From the NCBI GenBank assembly GCA_947178105.1, contig CAMWXD010000034.1, positions 1 to 45,472 on the forward strand: a DNA stretch of 45,472 nucleotides. The letters run 5' to 3'. The notes under the pieces are model-generated. The model searched no databases. It was not told the DNA's origin and saw only the letters and a list, made by a program, of their open reading frames with translations. A program made the position numbers and the translations under genes. Below are positions 34,391 through 44,063 of this stretch, one piece after another; the first letter of the stretch is position 1, and every line of letters begins with the position of its first letter. This stretch comes from an uncultured Eubacterium sp. GTDB taxonomy: Bacteria; Bacillota; Clostridia; Lachnospirales; Lachnospiraceae.

Positions 34391-35703
34391 CAAACTTTTG
34401 TCTCCTCTTCCCGTAATATATAAAGCCCCTGGATCACTGCAAACAGGAGAAACGTGCTAAGCAGCGAGCTGCCGCCATAGCTTACAAGCGGCAGTGTCAC
34501 GCCCGTAGACGGGATGAACTTCGTCACGCCGCCGACAGTCAAAACGACCTGGAACCCATATACGGTGCCAAGCCCCAGGGCAATCAGCTTGTAAAACGGG
34601 TCATGCATCTGCATCGCGATATTTAAAAACATCAGATAGCAGCTTGCGCATACCATAATCAGGCAGACTGCAAAAATGCCGCCCAGTTCTTCTGATACCG
34701 CTGCGAATATAAAATCTTCCTCCACAATCGGAATCTTATTCGGCATCCCCTGGTACAGCCCCATGCCGAACCAGCCTCCGGTGCCGATAGCAAACAAAGA
34801 CTGGCTGACCTGGTAGCCTTCGTCGTTGATCACTGCCAGCGGGTCCTTCCAGGCGCTCACCCGCACCCGGACATGCCGAAACAGCTTGTAAGCCACTACT
34901 GACGCTGCACTGCCGCAAACAAACCCGCTGATAAAATAAACCGGGCTGCGTGTCGCCACATACAGCATGACTAAATAGGTAATAAAAAAAATCAGCGCAG
35001 CACCCAGGTCTTTGGACACAACCAGGATCAGCACATGTATGGCGGCAACGGCAGTCGCTTTTGCCACCTGCGGAAATTCCGTAGATTTTGACAGCATGGA
35101 CGCGGTAAAAAAGACAAACAAAAGCTTGACAAATTCTGACGGCTGAACCGCAATGCCTGCGACGGTAAACGAAAGCTTTGCGCCATAGCTCACTGAGCCA
35201 AGCACCGCGACAGACGCAAGCAGCGCGATGCCGCAGGCCGCATACAGCCACGTCAGCCTGTCTAAAAAATGCAGCTTATGAATAAAAAACGGAACGATCA
35301 GCGTAACCGCCACTGCCGCAACAGCTATCTCATACTGGCGCACTGCTTTATCCGGGTTCAGCCGGTACAGCATGATAAACCCGATTGCAAGCAGCATACA
35401 CATATTGTTGACGACCAGCCCTGAGGCACGCTTATAAATATATTTGTATATGACCAGGATGCAGGCAAGCAGCGCCGCCTGCATCACATATGCAATGAGT
35501 ACATTTTCTGTTTTCTGCATCGCAAAAATAACAGCAAACGCATTCAAATGTATCAAAAAAATAAGCTTCGTCTGTTTTTTTAAGATCCTTTTCTGCCGTC
35601 TTTGTGATTTTTTCCCGTTTAACACATGAAAACAGATAAATGTATAACATGCAAATAACAGGATCATCAAATATTTCGACAGTTCTACGATCAGATTTTC
35701 CAT
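34390..35703 (-). CDS. FtsW/RodA/SpoVE-family peptidoglycan glycosyltransferase
   Basis: A 437-residue SEDS protein with about 11-12 membrane segments. Family landmarks are the SFTVAGIAVQPSEFVKLLFVFF segment near 190-210, the loop WKDPLAVINDEGYQVSQSLFAIGTGGWFGMGL near 300-330, EDFIFAAVSEELG near 345, and the C-terminal KFIPSTGVTLPLVSYGGSSLL. The pair with a class B PBP forms a polymerase-transpeptidase unit. FtsW, RodA and SpoVE cannot be told apart here. The ATG at 35703 has AGGAG 5 bases upstream; a longer reading frame upstream lies inside the U32 gene. Confidence 0.93.
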   Translation of the reverse strand: MENLIVELSKYLMILLFACYTFICFHVLNGKKSQRRQKRILKKQTKLIFLIHLNAFAVIFAMQKTENVLIAYVMQAALLACILVIYKYIYKRASGLVVNNMCMLLAIGFIMLYRLNPDKAVRQYEIAVAAVAVTLIVPFFIHKLHFLDRLTWLYAACGIALLASVAVLGSVSYGAKLSFTVAGIAVQPSEFVKLLFVFFTASMLSKSTEFPQVAKATAVAAIHVLILVVSKDLGAALIFFITYLVMLYVATRSPVYFISGFVCGSAASVVAYKLFRHVRVRVSAWKDPLAVINDEGYQVSQSLFAIGTGGWFGMGLYQGMPNKIPIVEEDFIFAAVSEELGGIFAVCLIMVCASCYLMFLNIAMQMHDPFYKLIALGLGTVYGFQVVLTVGGVTKFIPSTGVTLPLVSYGGSSLLSTFLLFAVIQGLYILREEETKV

Positions 35704-35711
35704 TCGTTCTC

Positions 35712-37925
35712 CTACTCTGTCCCACGTTTGTAATGGCCGTTTGTATAAGCGCCCACCACAGATGCCATATCGATTGTCTGATGCCCGAAAAATGACGCCT
35801 GCACACAATGCAATATAAGCCGCACCGTCTCTTCGTCCTCTGTCGTAAACCAAAGCCTGTATGCCGCAGGATGCAGCCTCCTGCACTCTTTTGAAAGCTG
35901 AATCAGCGATAACGGCTGCGCATTATAAATCGTATTATAACATTCGCTGCATACATTTCTGACCGGAAACACCTTTGCATAACGGTCTTTTAAATAACAA
36001 ATGCTGCGTTCCCCGGTGCAGCGCCCTGCTGTCTTTTGAATGCACTGCGCGCTTACCATCAGCGGCATATACCCATATACGATCAGTTCGCTTGCCGTAT
36101 TGTTTCTTGCGCGCAGCTCTTTTTGATTCAATTCCAGCGGCACCGTATCATACTGCCATCCAGCCTTACAAAAACTTGCTTTTGTGTCGTCAGAATACGT
36201 ATACAGGCTGTGGCATAAAACGCAGCTCTCTTGATCTGCCTGCATCTCGTCTAAAAATCCAAGCTCGTCCAGCGTTTTCACAAGAAACCCGTCTACGCCG
36301 CTCCTTTGCACGTCCTGCCACTGCTCCCGGTAAAATTGCGCCGTGCTTTGCCGAAATACCGGAGGAAGCGCCAGATAAGCCTGCTTTCCGGCTGCGTGAA
36401 CCAGATTTACGTGCTCTTTTAATTGTGCGGTAAAATGCTTTCTGCTATACATGGAACTGTCTAAATAAATGCGGCGTATAAAATCCGGTTCCAATACCGC
36501 GCCAAGCTGCCCGTTCTCTTCTACAACCGCAGTAAAACTTGCTTTTTGCTCTGGCTGCCCTTGTTTGTTGCCTGCAAAGCCTGCCCTGTGATCCTTACAG
36601 CCCTGGCTGCTTCTTCTAAAGCGTAACAGCATCTGCTCTTCCAACTGCCCCAATGCCTCTCTGCGAAGCTGGTTCAGCGACTGTATCGGCAAAAACACCG
36701 AAGCGTCCATCTCCACTTCCAGCCGCTCCATTGCAAACGGCGTATTCCCGGTTTTGGACAACTGTTCTGCGAGCATTTCGCGGCGAAGCGGCTGCTTTTT
36801 CGCTTGCTGTACAATGCCCCCGCAGGCAGCGGCTGTATTTCCCTGGCAGGATACGAAAAGGCTTGCAGGCTCTCCGATTTTTATGACTGTCTTTGCCTGC
36901 ACCGGAAGCTTTTTTTCATGCAGAAAATTAAGATCCGCAAGTTCTCCCTTTTCATGCGCCGGGCGTGCCATCGTAATCATCTCCCGCCCGTTATGCCGGC
37001 TGTAATAACCGTCTGTAAATCCGCTGCGGTTTCCGGCATGGAGCAGCCGTTCATAATCCCTGCTGTCCACCTTTGCTGTTCCTGTCTCAAGGTACTGGTC
37101 AATATATTTACGGTAAACTGCTGTTACACCGGCAGCATACTCAGCCGATTTCATCCTGCCTTCTATTTTAAACGAGGTAATGCCCGCATCGATAAGCTGC
37201 GGTATTCTTTCGATTGTGCACAAATCCTTCGGGCTTAGCGGATAACCGCTTTGCACCGGCTTTTTTTGTCTGTCCAGCACAGTATACGGCAGGCGGCAGG
37301 GCTGTGCACAGCGCCCGCGGTTGCCGCTCCTTCCGCCGAGCATACTGCTGAGCAGGCATTGCCCGGAATAGCAATAGCATAGCGCGCCGTGCACAAAGCA
37401 TTCGATTTCCAAATCAGACTGGCTGCGGATGCTTTGAATCTCTGCAAATGACAGCTCCCTTGCCGGTACAATCCGCGATGCGCCGAGTTTTTTCAGATAC
37501 GCAAAGCCGTATGCACTGGCGACCGACATCTGCGTACTGATATGCACGGCGAGAAGCGGAAAACTTTGGCGAACCATCTGCATCACACCAAAGTCCTGGA
37601 CAATGACCGCATCCAGCCCATGCAGATAATACGGCAGCAGATAATCATACAACGCGTCCATTTCCTCTTGTTTTAACAGCGTATTTACCGTCAAATACAG
37701 CTTTTTTCCATACAGGTGAGCAAAATCAATCGCAGCAAGCAGCTCTTCCTGTGTAAAGTTTTGCGCATATGCCCTTGCGCCGAAGCGGCTGCCTCCTGCA
37801 TAGACGGCATCCGCCCCAGCAAAAATAACTGCCCTGCAAATAGCAAAAGAACCGGCTGGCGCAAGCAGTTCCGGTACAGGTACTCCTGTTTTTTGTACAC
37901 AAGCTGGCTGTCTTTGTATGTTCAT
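35712..37925 (-). CDS. U32-family peptidase / tRNA-rRNA hydroxylation-type protein
   Basis: A 737-residue U32 protein. The N-terminal barrel has LLAPAGSFAICRAVIFAGADAVYAGG near 20 and the family signature ECFVHGALCYCYSGQCLLSSMLGGRSGNRGRCAQPCR near 170-205, including conserved cysteines. A DUF3656-like middle domain (INYLHEKKLPVQAKTVIKIG region near 330) and an additional C-terminal part with cysteines follow. U32 proteins were first called collagenases; better studied relatives (RlhA, TrhP) are needed for RNA hydroxylation. It sits 8 bp before the FtsW gene, with the zapA gene upstream. Confidence 0.92.
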   Translation of the reverse strand: MNIQRQPACVQKTGVPVPELLAPAGSFAICRAVIFAGADAVYAGGSRFGARAYAQNFTQEELLAAIDFAHLYGKKLYLTVNTLLKQEEMDALYDYLLPYYLHGLDAVIVQDFGVMQMVRQSFPLLAVHISTQMSVASAYGFAYLKKLGASRIVPARELSFAEIQSIRSQSDLEIECFVHGALCYCYSGQCLLSSMLGGRSGNRGRCAQPCRLPYTVLDRQKKPVQSGYPLSPKDLCTIERIPQLIDAGITSFKIEGRMKSAEYAAGVTAVYRKYIDQYLETGTAKVDSRDYERLLHAGNRSGFTDGYYSRHNGREMITMARPAHEKGELADLNFLHEKKLPVQAKTVIKIGEPASLFVSCQGNTAAACGGIVQQAKKQPLRREMLAEQLSKTGNTPFAMERLEVEMDASVFLPIQSLNQLRREALGQLEEQMLLRFRRSSQGCKDHRAGFAGNKQGQPEQKASFTAVVEENGQLGAVLEPDFIRRIYLDSSMYSRKHFTAQLKEHVNLVHAAGKQAYLALPPVFRQSTAQFYREQWQDVQRSGVDGFLVKTLDELGFLDEMQADQESCVLCHSLYTYSDDTKASFCKAGWQYDTVPLELNQKELRARNNTASELIVYGYMPLMVSAQCIQKTAGRCTGERSICYLKDRYAKVFPVRNVCSECYNTIYNAQPLSLIQLSKECRRLHPAAYRLWFTTEDEETVRLILHCVQASFFGHQTIDMASVVGAYTNGHYKRGTE

Positions 37926-37998
37926 AGAAAACTCCTATACGGAATGAAAACAGGGAACAGATTCCACTCCATCCCCTTTTCCCTGTCTTGTGCTGTTG

Positions 37999-39861
37999 TC
38001 AGCGTTTCCGTTTCTGCTTCTTTTTTGATTTTTTCTTTGCTTTTTCTGCCTGCTGCTCATGCTCCTGGCGTTCCAGCTCGGCAATTTCCCTCGCAAGCGC
38101 TTTTAATTCCGGGTCATCGTATTCAGACACCTCGGACATCACTGAAGAAATAAACTCTTCATCTTCATCTTCCTCTTCTGCATCCGAAAAAAGCCCTTCA
38201 TCCGTAATCTCACGCCTTGCCGTCGGTGCCAGCAATTCCTCCAGTTCCTCTTTGGAAAGCTCCGCCATTGCCGGCTGCGGCTCCTTGATCGGCCCAAGCA
38301 GCTCTGTCAGCTCCTCTTCGGAAAGAGACGGCGTAACCGGGATCGAATTTTTTGCCGTTACAAACAGCTCATCACCCAAATCGCCGCTTTGCAGCTCAGG
38401 CTCGCTCAGCGACGCTTCTTCCCTGGAAAGCTCCGCCAAGGTTTCCTGTACCGTTTCCCGCAGCTCTTTTACTTCTTCTTTGGAGAGTTCTGTTGGAGCC
38501 AAAAAATCTTCTGCATCAAACTGGTTTGCATCAACCTGCCCGGTATTCGCAGCAATCGGTTCTGAAACAGGTTCTTTTCTATTTGTTTCTTTTAGAACGT
38601 TTTCTTCTGTTTCTGTATCTGCTTCTAAATCTGTTTCTGTCGGATCCATTTTGATTGGATCTGGTTTTACTGGGCCTGGGCCTGGTTCTGCTGCATTTGT
38701 TTGATTTGTTTGAAGTATATTTCTTTCTGTTGTATTTGTTTTGAGTGCATTTATTTCCGTTGCATTTGTTTCGAATGCAGTTGTATCTGACGTATGTATT
38801 TCTTCCAATGCAGGCTCCCTGGCATCTGCCGCTTCTGCGCCGGATTGTTCTGCTCCTGATTCTCTTGAAACAGCCTCTTTTGCACCTGGATTTTGGAATA
38901 CAGTTTCTTCTTCATCTGGCTCTTCTGAAACAAGTTCGCCTGTATCCATCTTCTCTGAAACAAGATCGCCTGCATCCATCTTCTCTGAAACAAGTCCGCC
39001 TGTATCCGTCTCTTCTGAAACAAGTCCACCTGATGTTTCAGACGGCATTGCGTCCTGGCTGGCCGCTGCTTCTCCTTCTTTCTGCGCAGTTTTTACACCA
39101 GGCTCCTCTTCCGGCTTTTTTCCGGTACGTTTTTCTTCTGGTTGCAATGCTTTTGTATCCGTTTGTTTCACATCAGATGCTTTTGATGGATCAGGCGTCT
39201 GTGTCAGCCGTTTTTTTCCGCTTGCTTCTTTGGACGGTTTACTGGGAAAATCCGCTTCGTCCTCCTTTGCTGAGGAAGACGCGGCACCGAGCAATGCATC
39301 TGCCAAAGTTGCCTCCAGCTTTTCCTTGTTCAGGCGCAGCTCTTTATTGACCGCTTCGATCTCGCGTTTTTCCTGCTGGGTCAGGCGCAGCATCTCTTCA
39401 AACTGGCGGTTGCGTTCCTCTGCGACTTTCGCGCTGTTTGCCAAAGCCTCATAACGGTTTTCCAGCCTTTTATAGTTTTCCTCCAGACTGCTTTCCCGGT
39501 CTGATTTCTGGTTGCGTTCCTGCCGTTCGCGGTTCAGCTTTTCCAGAAGCTCTTCCACCTTCATCTGTGTGTCTACCAGCTCATGCTTTAATTCAAACAG
39601 GTCTTTCTCCGCCTTTTTATAATTTTCCTCCGCAGCCTCATACTGCTTTTTCGCCTTAAAATAATCATCTGCGATATTAAGCTGGATCAGGATGGATTTC
39701 ATATCGTTTGGAATCCTGCGGTATTCATCACGCTCCGTGATCTCTGATATTTTTGTATTGATATAGGATGCAACATGCTGGAGGTACCCTTCTTCCTCAT
39801 AACCGCTCAATGTATATACTTTTCCTGCAATCATTACATCCGTACTTTTTTTTGCAGCCAT
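37999..39861 (-). CDS. zapA: ZapA-family cell division protein with very long acidic C-terminal extension
   Basis: A 620-residue protein; ordinary ZapA is about 85-110. Residues 1-75 are ZapA (VMIAGKVYTLSGYEEEGYLQHVASYINTKISEI), which bundles FtsZ filaments. Residues about 75-195 are a coiled coil (KKQYEAAEENYKKAEKDLFELKHELV...). The rest is low complexity and acidic: repeats of VSEKMDTGEL type at about 290-330, an Asn/Thr-rich stretch, and repeats of LSKEELEELLAPT type. The end is basic (KAKKKSKKKQKRKR). The DNA repeats with a 30-bp period are at about 38930-39040. The long tail probably acts as a disordered linker or scaffold. It lies between ruvB and the U32 gene. Confidence 0.9.
   Translation of the reverse strand: MAAKKSTDVMIAGKVYTLSGYEEEGYLQHVASYINTKISEITERDEYRRIPNDMKSILIQLNIADDYFKAKKQYEAAEENYKKAEKDLFELKHELVDTQMKVEELLEKLNRERQERNQKSDRESSLEENYKRLENRYEALANSAKVAEERNRQFEEMLRLTQQEKREIEAVNKELRLNKEKLEATLADALLGAASSSAKEDEADFPSKPSKEASGKKRLTQTPDPSKASDVKQTDTKALQPEEKRTGKKPEEEPGVKTAQKEGEAAASQDAMPSETSGGLVSEETDTGGLVSEKMDAGDLVSEKMDTGELVSEEPDEEETVFQNPGAKEAVSRESGAEQSGAEAADAREPALEEIHTSDTTAFETNATEINALKTNTTERNILQTNQTNAAEPGPGPVKPDPIKMDPTETDLEADTETEENVLKETNRKEPVSEPIAANTGQVDANQFDAEDFLAPTELSKEEVKELRETVQETLAELSREEASLSEPELQSGDLGDELFVTAKNSIPVTPSLSEEELTELLGPIKEPQPAMAELSKEELEELLAPTARREITDEGLFSDAEEEDEDEEFISSVMSEVSEYDDPELKALAREIAELERQEHEQQAEKAKKKSKKKQKRKR
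38930..39040 (-). repeat. 30-bp in-frame repeats in zapA
   Basis: About four imperfect 30-bp units encode VSEETDTGGL, VSEKMDAGDL, VSEKMDTGEL and VSEEPDEEET. They lie in the acidic tail of the ZapA-family protein. Confidence 0.85.
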
Positions 39862-39913
39862 CGTTTTATCCTCCGTCTATCATTATACAGACTTCTTTCA
39901 GGAAAAACAACCA

Positions 39914-40906
39914 TTATTTGCAAATTCCAAAGTGCCTGTAGGCAAAATCTGTCGCAACACGGCCCTTCGGCGTTCGGTTGACAAGCCCGTTTAAAACTAA
40001 AAAAGGTTCATACACATCTTCGATCGTCCCGGCATCCTCCCCGATTGCTGCCGCAAGCGTATCCAGCCCCACCGGCCCGCCGGAAAACTTCTCAATAATG
40101 GTAAGCAGGATATTCCTGTCATTCTGGTCCAGCCCCATTTTATCCACCTCCAGAAGATCCAGGGAAAACGACGCCACCTCCTGCGTGATCTCGCCGTTAT
40201 ATTTTACCTGTGCAAAATCGCGGACACGCTTTAGCAGGCGGTTCGCCAGACGCGGCGTCCCCCGTGAGCGGCGCGCCAGCTCAAAAGCTCCTGCCGCATC
40301 GATCCCGACCTCCAGCTTTGCGGCGGAATGTAAAATAATGGTCTGCAATTCTTCCACCGTATAAAACTCCAAATGATGGATCACACCGAACCGGTCACGC
40401 AGCGGCGCTGACAGCATCCCTGCCCTCGTCGTAGCCCCTACCAGCGTAAAGTGCGGCAAATCCAGCCGGATCGACCGCGCTGTCGCACCTTTGCCGATCA
40501 TAATATCGATCGCATAATCCTCCATCGCCGGATACAATACTTCCTCTACCTGGCGGTTCAGCCGGTGGATCTCATCTACAAACAAAATATCGCCCTCCTG
40601 CAACCCGCTCAAAATCGCAGCCATTTCTCCGGGCTTTCCGATTGCCGGGCCAGAGGTGATCTTCATATGGGTACCCATTTCATTTGCAATAATCCCGGAC
40701 AGCGTTGTTTTTCCAAGGCCCGGAGGCCCAAAAAACAGCACATGGTCTAAAGCTTCCCCACGCTGCTTTGCAGCTTCGATATATACCTTTAAATTTTTCT
40801 TTGCCTTTTCCTGCCCGATATACTCATCCAATGTCTGCGGGCGCAGGCTTTTTTCCACAACCAGATCTTCTTCCTGAATCTGTGTGGAAATCACACGTTT
40901 TTCCAT
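39914..40906 (-). CDS. ruvB: Holliday junction branch migration helicase RuvB
   Basis: The 330-residue AAA+ motor of RuvAB. Visible are [19 protein letters not shown], Walker [10 protein letters not shown] near 60, Walker [10 protein letters not shown] near 108, sensor 1 LVGATTRAG near 155 and [20 protein letters not shown] near 215. The C-terminal winged helix includes [15 protein letters not shown] sequence ([19 protein letters not shown]). The ATG at 40906 matches the family start; an in-frame TTG upstream is less likely. It directly follows ruvA. Confidence 0.97.
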   Translation of the reverse strand: MEKRVISTQIQEEDLVVEKSLRPQTLDEYIGQEKAKKNLKVYIEAAKQRGEALDHVLFFGPPGLGKTTLSGIIANEMGTHMKITSGPAIGKPGEMAAILSGLQEGDILFVDEIHRLNRQVEEVLYPAMEDYAIDIMIGKGATARSIRLDLPHFTLVGATTRAGMLSAPLRDRFGVIHHLEFYTVEELQTIILHSAAKLEVGIDAAGAFELARRSRGTPRLANRLLKRVRDFAQVKYNGEITQEVASFSLDLLEVDKMGLDQNDRNILLTIIEKFSGGPVGLDTLAAAIGEDAGTIEDVYEPFLVLNGLVNRTPKGRVATDFAYRHFGICK

Positions 40907-40955
40907 AAGGAGCCTGTCCTTTCTGAACTGATGTTCCAAGTTGCTACGGTTGTCC

Positions 40956-41564
40956 TCAGATCATAGCCATATTTTTCAGCGCCTGCTTTAACAATGTCTC
41001 TACGTCCATCGTTTCCGTAATCTCAATGCCGCTTAACGCCCGCAGCGCTTCTGAGGAGGAATAGCCAAGCGCTGTCAGCGCCATGGCTGCTTCCGCCTTC
41101 ACGCCGGATGCATCCTCCTGTGCTTCCTGTACATGTGTCAGTTTTTGTTCGAATGCATCCTCCAGGCTGATTTTATCCTTCAGCTCCAAAATCAGCCGCT
41201 GTGCCGTCTTTGTGCCGACGCCGGGCGTCTTTGCAATCGCCTTCGGGTCGTCGCCAAGTATTGCGAAGCGAAGATCGTCTGTCGTCATAACAGACAAAAC
41301 AGCCAATGCATTTTTGGGCCCGACTCCGTTCACACCGATCAGCAGCTTGAAAATACGCAGGTCGTCCTTTGTCAAAAAACCAAACAGCGTCAGCGCGTCT
41401 TCCCGCACTTGCAGCCAGGTATGTATCTTTACTGTCTCGCCAACTGGCGGCAGGCGGCCGATCACCTGCCCCGGCACAAAGATCTGCCAGCCAATGCCGG
41501 ATACGTCCACTACTATGCTGTCGGCGGCTATATCCGCCAATTTGCCTCTGATATAAGAAATCAT
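40956..41564 (-). CDS. ruvA: Holliday junction DNA-binding protein RuvA
   Basis: The 202-residue RuvA binds the four-way junction and loads RuvB. The OB fold ([28 protein letters not shown]) is followed by helix-hairpin-helix motifs ([17 protein letters not shown] near 75; [19 protein letters not shown] near 112) and the RuvB-binding C-terminal domain. AAGGAG precedes the ATG. It lies 50 bp before ruvB. Confidence 0.97.
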   Translation of the reverse strand: MISYIRGKLADIAADSIVVDVSGIGWQIFVPGQVIGRLPPVGETVKIHTWLQVREDALTLFGFLTKDDLRIFKLLIGVNGVGPKNALAVLSVMTTDDLRFAILGDDPKAIAKTPGVGTKTAQRLILELKDKISLEDAFEQKLTHVQEAQEDASGVKAEAAMALTALGYSSSEALRALSGIEITETMDVETLLKQALKNMAMI

Positions 41565-41593
41565 ACTATCTCCTTACATTTTTTTATATTCTA

Positions 41594-42076
41594 TCAGCCC
41601 CTTGGCAGGTGCAGTAAAATTTCCTGTGCCGAAATCCCGATCAGGACGCCCGTAACGACACCCGCAAGAAGCAGCACCGGATAATAAAAAAACAAATTTA
41701 AGTTTTCAACAACTGCCGCAGCCATGCATACCTGCCCAAGGTTATGGGCAGCCCCGCCTGCCGCACTGATGGAAACGACTTTGAATTTTCCTGTCTGCTT
41801 TAGCAGTACCATACAGACAAAGCTCAAAAGCCCTCCTGCCAGGCTGTATAAAATACTAAACAGGTTTCCAAACAGCAGCCCCGCCAGAAAAATACGCGCC
41901 ACCGATACAGCCAGCGCATATTTTGCCCCCATACGATACAGCATCAGTAAGACCACAATATTCGTAAGCCCAAGCTTTATGCCGGGGATACCAAACTGAA
42001 ACGGAATCAGCGATTCAATATAGCTGCATATCAGCGCAAGTGCTAAAAACAGGCCAAGATATGCCGTTTGCTTCAT
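41594..42076 (-). CDS. Gx transporter family membrane protein (EetB-like)
   Basis: A 160-residue protein with about five membrane segments. It belongs to the family annotated as Gx transporter or heptaprenyl diphosphate synthase component I (LIPFQFGIPGIKLGLTNIVVLLMLY; SVARIFLAGLLFGNLFSILYSLAGGLLSF; GGAAHNLGQV), an ECF-type membrane fold. The gene next upstream encodes a NusG-II protein. This pair recalls the EetB/EetA genes of flavin-based extracellular electron transfer in Listeria, but no other gene of that system is present. AAAGG precedes the ATG. Confidence 0.88.
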   Translation of the reverse strand: MKQTAYLGLFLALALICSYIESLIPFQFGIPGIKLGLTNIVVLLMLYRMGAKYALAVSVARIFLAGLLFGNLFSILYSLAGGLLSFVCMVLLKQTGKFKVVSISAAGGAAHNLGQVCMAAAVVENLNLFFYYPVLLLAGVVTGVLIGISAQEILLHLPRG

Positions 42077-42126
42077 GCTTTGCCTTTCCTTTCTTATCCT
42101 TACTTATCCTTACTTTTCTTTTGCCC

Positions 42127-42540
42127 TTACCGCGCAACCGCATCCAGATCCGACGCTTCCTCTCCTTCGATCTCCACAACGACCTGGTTGGGCAGGCACA
42201 CGATCGTCTCCCCCTGTTTTGCTATGGCGTTCTGATGGACGCAAAGCTTATCCGGGCAGTCCGCCTGCACCATTTTCGCTTTTCCTTCGGATATTTGCAG
42301 CACATTCGTGACCGACCCGTTTTGGCGGATTTTTATACTCTGCTCCTGTTCGATGCCATACGTCCCGTAGATTTCCCCATGCACCAGCACCCGTACGGAT
42401 GCCCCGCTTTTTTGTGTCATGATGCGGACCGTAAAAACCCCTGCGATACCAAGCAAAAGCAGTACAAAAAGCAGCAGAAAGTCTGCTTTTGCTATCCGCT
42501 TTACTGCCTGTCCCTTATCTTCCTGCCCCTGCTTATGCAT
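42127..42540 (-). CDS. NusG domain II-containing membrane-anchored protein
   Basis: A 137-residue protein with one membrane segment at about residues 19-41 (ADFLLLFVLLLLGIAGVFTVRIM) and an extracytoplasmic NusG-II domain: VLVHGEIYGTYGI, DCPDKLCVHQNAI with its conserved cysteine pair near 97-102, and IVCLPNQVVVEIEG. The ATG chosen at 42540 overlaps the end of miaB by 8 bases; another at 42555 is possible. It is not transcription factor NusG. Partner of the adjacent Gx transporter gene. Confidence 0.88.
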   Translation of the reverse strand: MHKQGQEDKGQAVKRIAKADFLLLFVLLLLGIAGVFTVRIMTQKSGASVRVLVHGEIYGTYGIEQEQSIKIRQNGSVTNVLQISEGKAKMVQADCPDKLCVHQNAIAKQGETIVCLPNQVVVEIEGEEASDLDAVAR

Positions 42541-44002
42541 CTGTCTGCGTTCCATAATAATAAAATCCGCGGCACTCGTCCAGCCGCACATTTACAAGCT
42601 TTCCGACCAGTTCCTGCGTCCCTTTCAGGTGCACAGTGGAATTGTTGTCCATCTTGCCAGTTACGAGCGATGCGTCGTGGTCATTGACACTCTCGACCAG
42701 CACTTTTTGCACACTGCCTGTCAGTTTTTCGGCTTTTTGTGCGGCAATGCTTTGTACTTCTTTTAACAGGCGGTCAAACCGGTCTTTTACAACCTCCTCC
42801 GGCACCTGGTTTTCCATTTGTGCCGCCGGAGTTCCGCTACGTTTGGAATACACAAACGTAAACGCAGAATCAAACCTGACTTTTTTCACCACATCCATCG
42901 TTTCCAGGAAATCCTCCTCTGTCTCTCCCGGAAATCCTACAATCACATCGGTCGTAACCGCTATTCCAGGCATTGCTTTGCGTACCTTTTCTACAAGCCG
43001 CAAATATGCCTCCTTGTCATACTTTCGGTTCATTGCTTTTAAAATCCGGGAGCTTCCAGACTGTAGCGGCAGATGCAGGTGCCGGCAGATTTTCTTGGAC
43101 TGCGCCATTGTCTCAATCAGTTCATCCGACAAATCTTTCGGATGCGAAGTCATAAAGCGGATGCGTTCTATGCCATCCACCTTCTCCACTTCCCGCAGCA
43201 GCCCCGCAAACGTAACCTGGGGATCAAACGTCTTCCCGTAAGAATTGACATTCTGCCCAAGCAGCATGACCTCTATGACACCGTCCGCTGCAAGCTGTTC
43301 CACTTCCCGCAGGATATCCTTCGGCTCTCTGCTTTTTTCCCTGCCCCGGACATACGGCACAATACAATAGCTGCAAAAATTATTGCAGCCAAACATAATA
43401 TTAACACCAGACTTAAACGGATATTTGCGTTCTACTGGAAGATCTTCCACGATTTTTGCAGACTGCTCCCATACATCGGCTACCATGCCGTCCGTCTCAA
43501 AAGCCTGTGCCAAAAGCTCCGCAAATTTATAAATATTATGCGTGCCAAAAATAAGATTCACAAACCGATAGCTCTTTTTGAGCTTTTCCACAACCGCAGC
43601 CTCCTGCATCATACAGCCGCACAGCGCAATCCGCATCCCGGGATTTTTCTTTTTCAGATTATGCAGGTATCCAAGCCTTCCATACACCCTGTTATTTGCA
43701 TTTTCCCGGACAGTACATGTATTGTAAATGACAAAATCAGCCTCTTCGCTGTCTGCTTCTATAAAGCCCGCAAGCTCTAAAATACCGGCAATCTTTTCCG
43801 AATCCCTGGCATTCATCTGGCACCCGAACGTTTGAGTAAAAAAGAACGGGCGACGGCCGTTTTTCCTCTCAAACTCCCGAACCCATTCCCGGCATTTTGC
43901 CATGAAGTAGTATTGTCTTGCAGGTTCTTCTATGGGTGGTTGCGCATTTATATCTATTTTATCCAAATCAATTTTGTTGGAAATGCTTTCTTCCATATAC
44001 AT
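42533..44002 (-). CDS. miaB: tRNA-2-methylthio-N6-dimethylallyladenosine synthase MiaB
   Basis: A radical SAM methylthiotransferase that adds the 2-methylthio group to i6A37 of tRNAs reading codons starting with U. The 489-residue protein has an N-terminal extension typical of clostridial MiaB (EEPARQYYFMAKCREWVREFE), the first cluster motif TFGCQMNARDSE near 60, radical SAM FGCNNFCSYCIVPYVRGREKSR near 205, and a TRAM domain. The ATG at 44002 follows AAGAG; in-frame sequence further up lies inside the cyclo-ligase gene and its spacer. The paralogue rimO is at 16.5 kb. Confidence 0.96.
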   Translation of the reverse strand: MYMEESISNKIDLDKIDINAQPPIEEPARQYYFMAKCREWVREFERKNGRRPFFFTQTFGCQMNARDSEKIAGILELAGFIEADSEEADFVIYNTCTVRENANNRVYGRLGYLHNLKKKNPGMRIALCGCMMQEAAVVEKLKKSYRFVNLIFGTHNIYKFAELLAQAFETDGMVADVWEQSAKIVEDLPVERKYPFKSGVNIMFGCNNFCSYCIVPYVRGREKSREPKDILREVEQLAADGVIEVMLLGQNVNSYGKTFDPQVTFAGLLREVEKVDGIERIRFMTSHPKDLSDELIETMAQSKKICRHLHLPLQSGSSRILKAMNRKYDKEAYLRLVEKVRKAMPGIAVTTDVIVGFPGETEEDFLETMDVVKKVRFDSAFTFVYSKRSGTPAAQMENQVPEEVVKDRFDRLLKEVQSIAAQKAEKLTGSVQKVLVESVNDHDASLVTGKMDNNSTVHLKGTQELVGKLVNVRLDECRGFYYYGTQTDA

Positions 44003-44063
44003 TTTCTCTTGACTTTCTTTCCTTTCTATATATAATACCCAGAAAAAAGCTGGTTTTTCAGAA

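Noticed and set aside
38741..39454. Long Ser-rich plus-strand frames opposite zapA
   Set aside because: They are antisense shadows of the repetitive acidic zapA tail, without ribosome binding sites.
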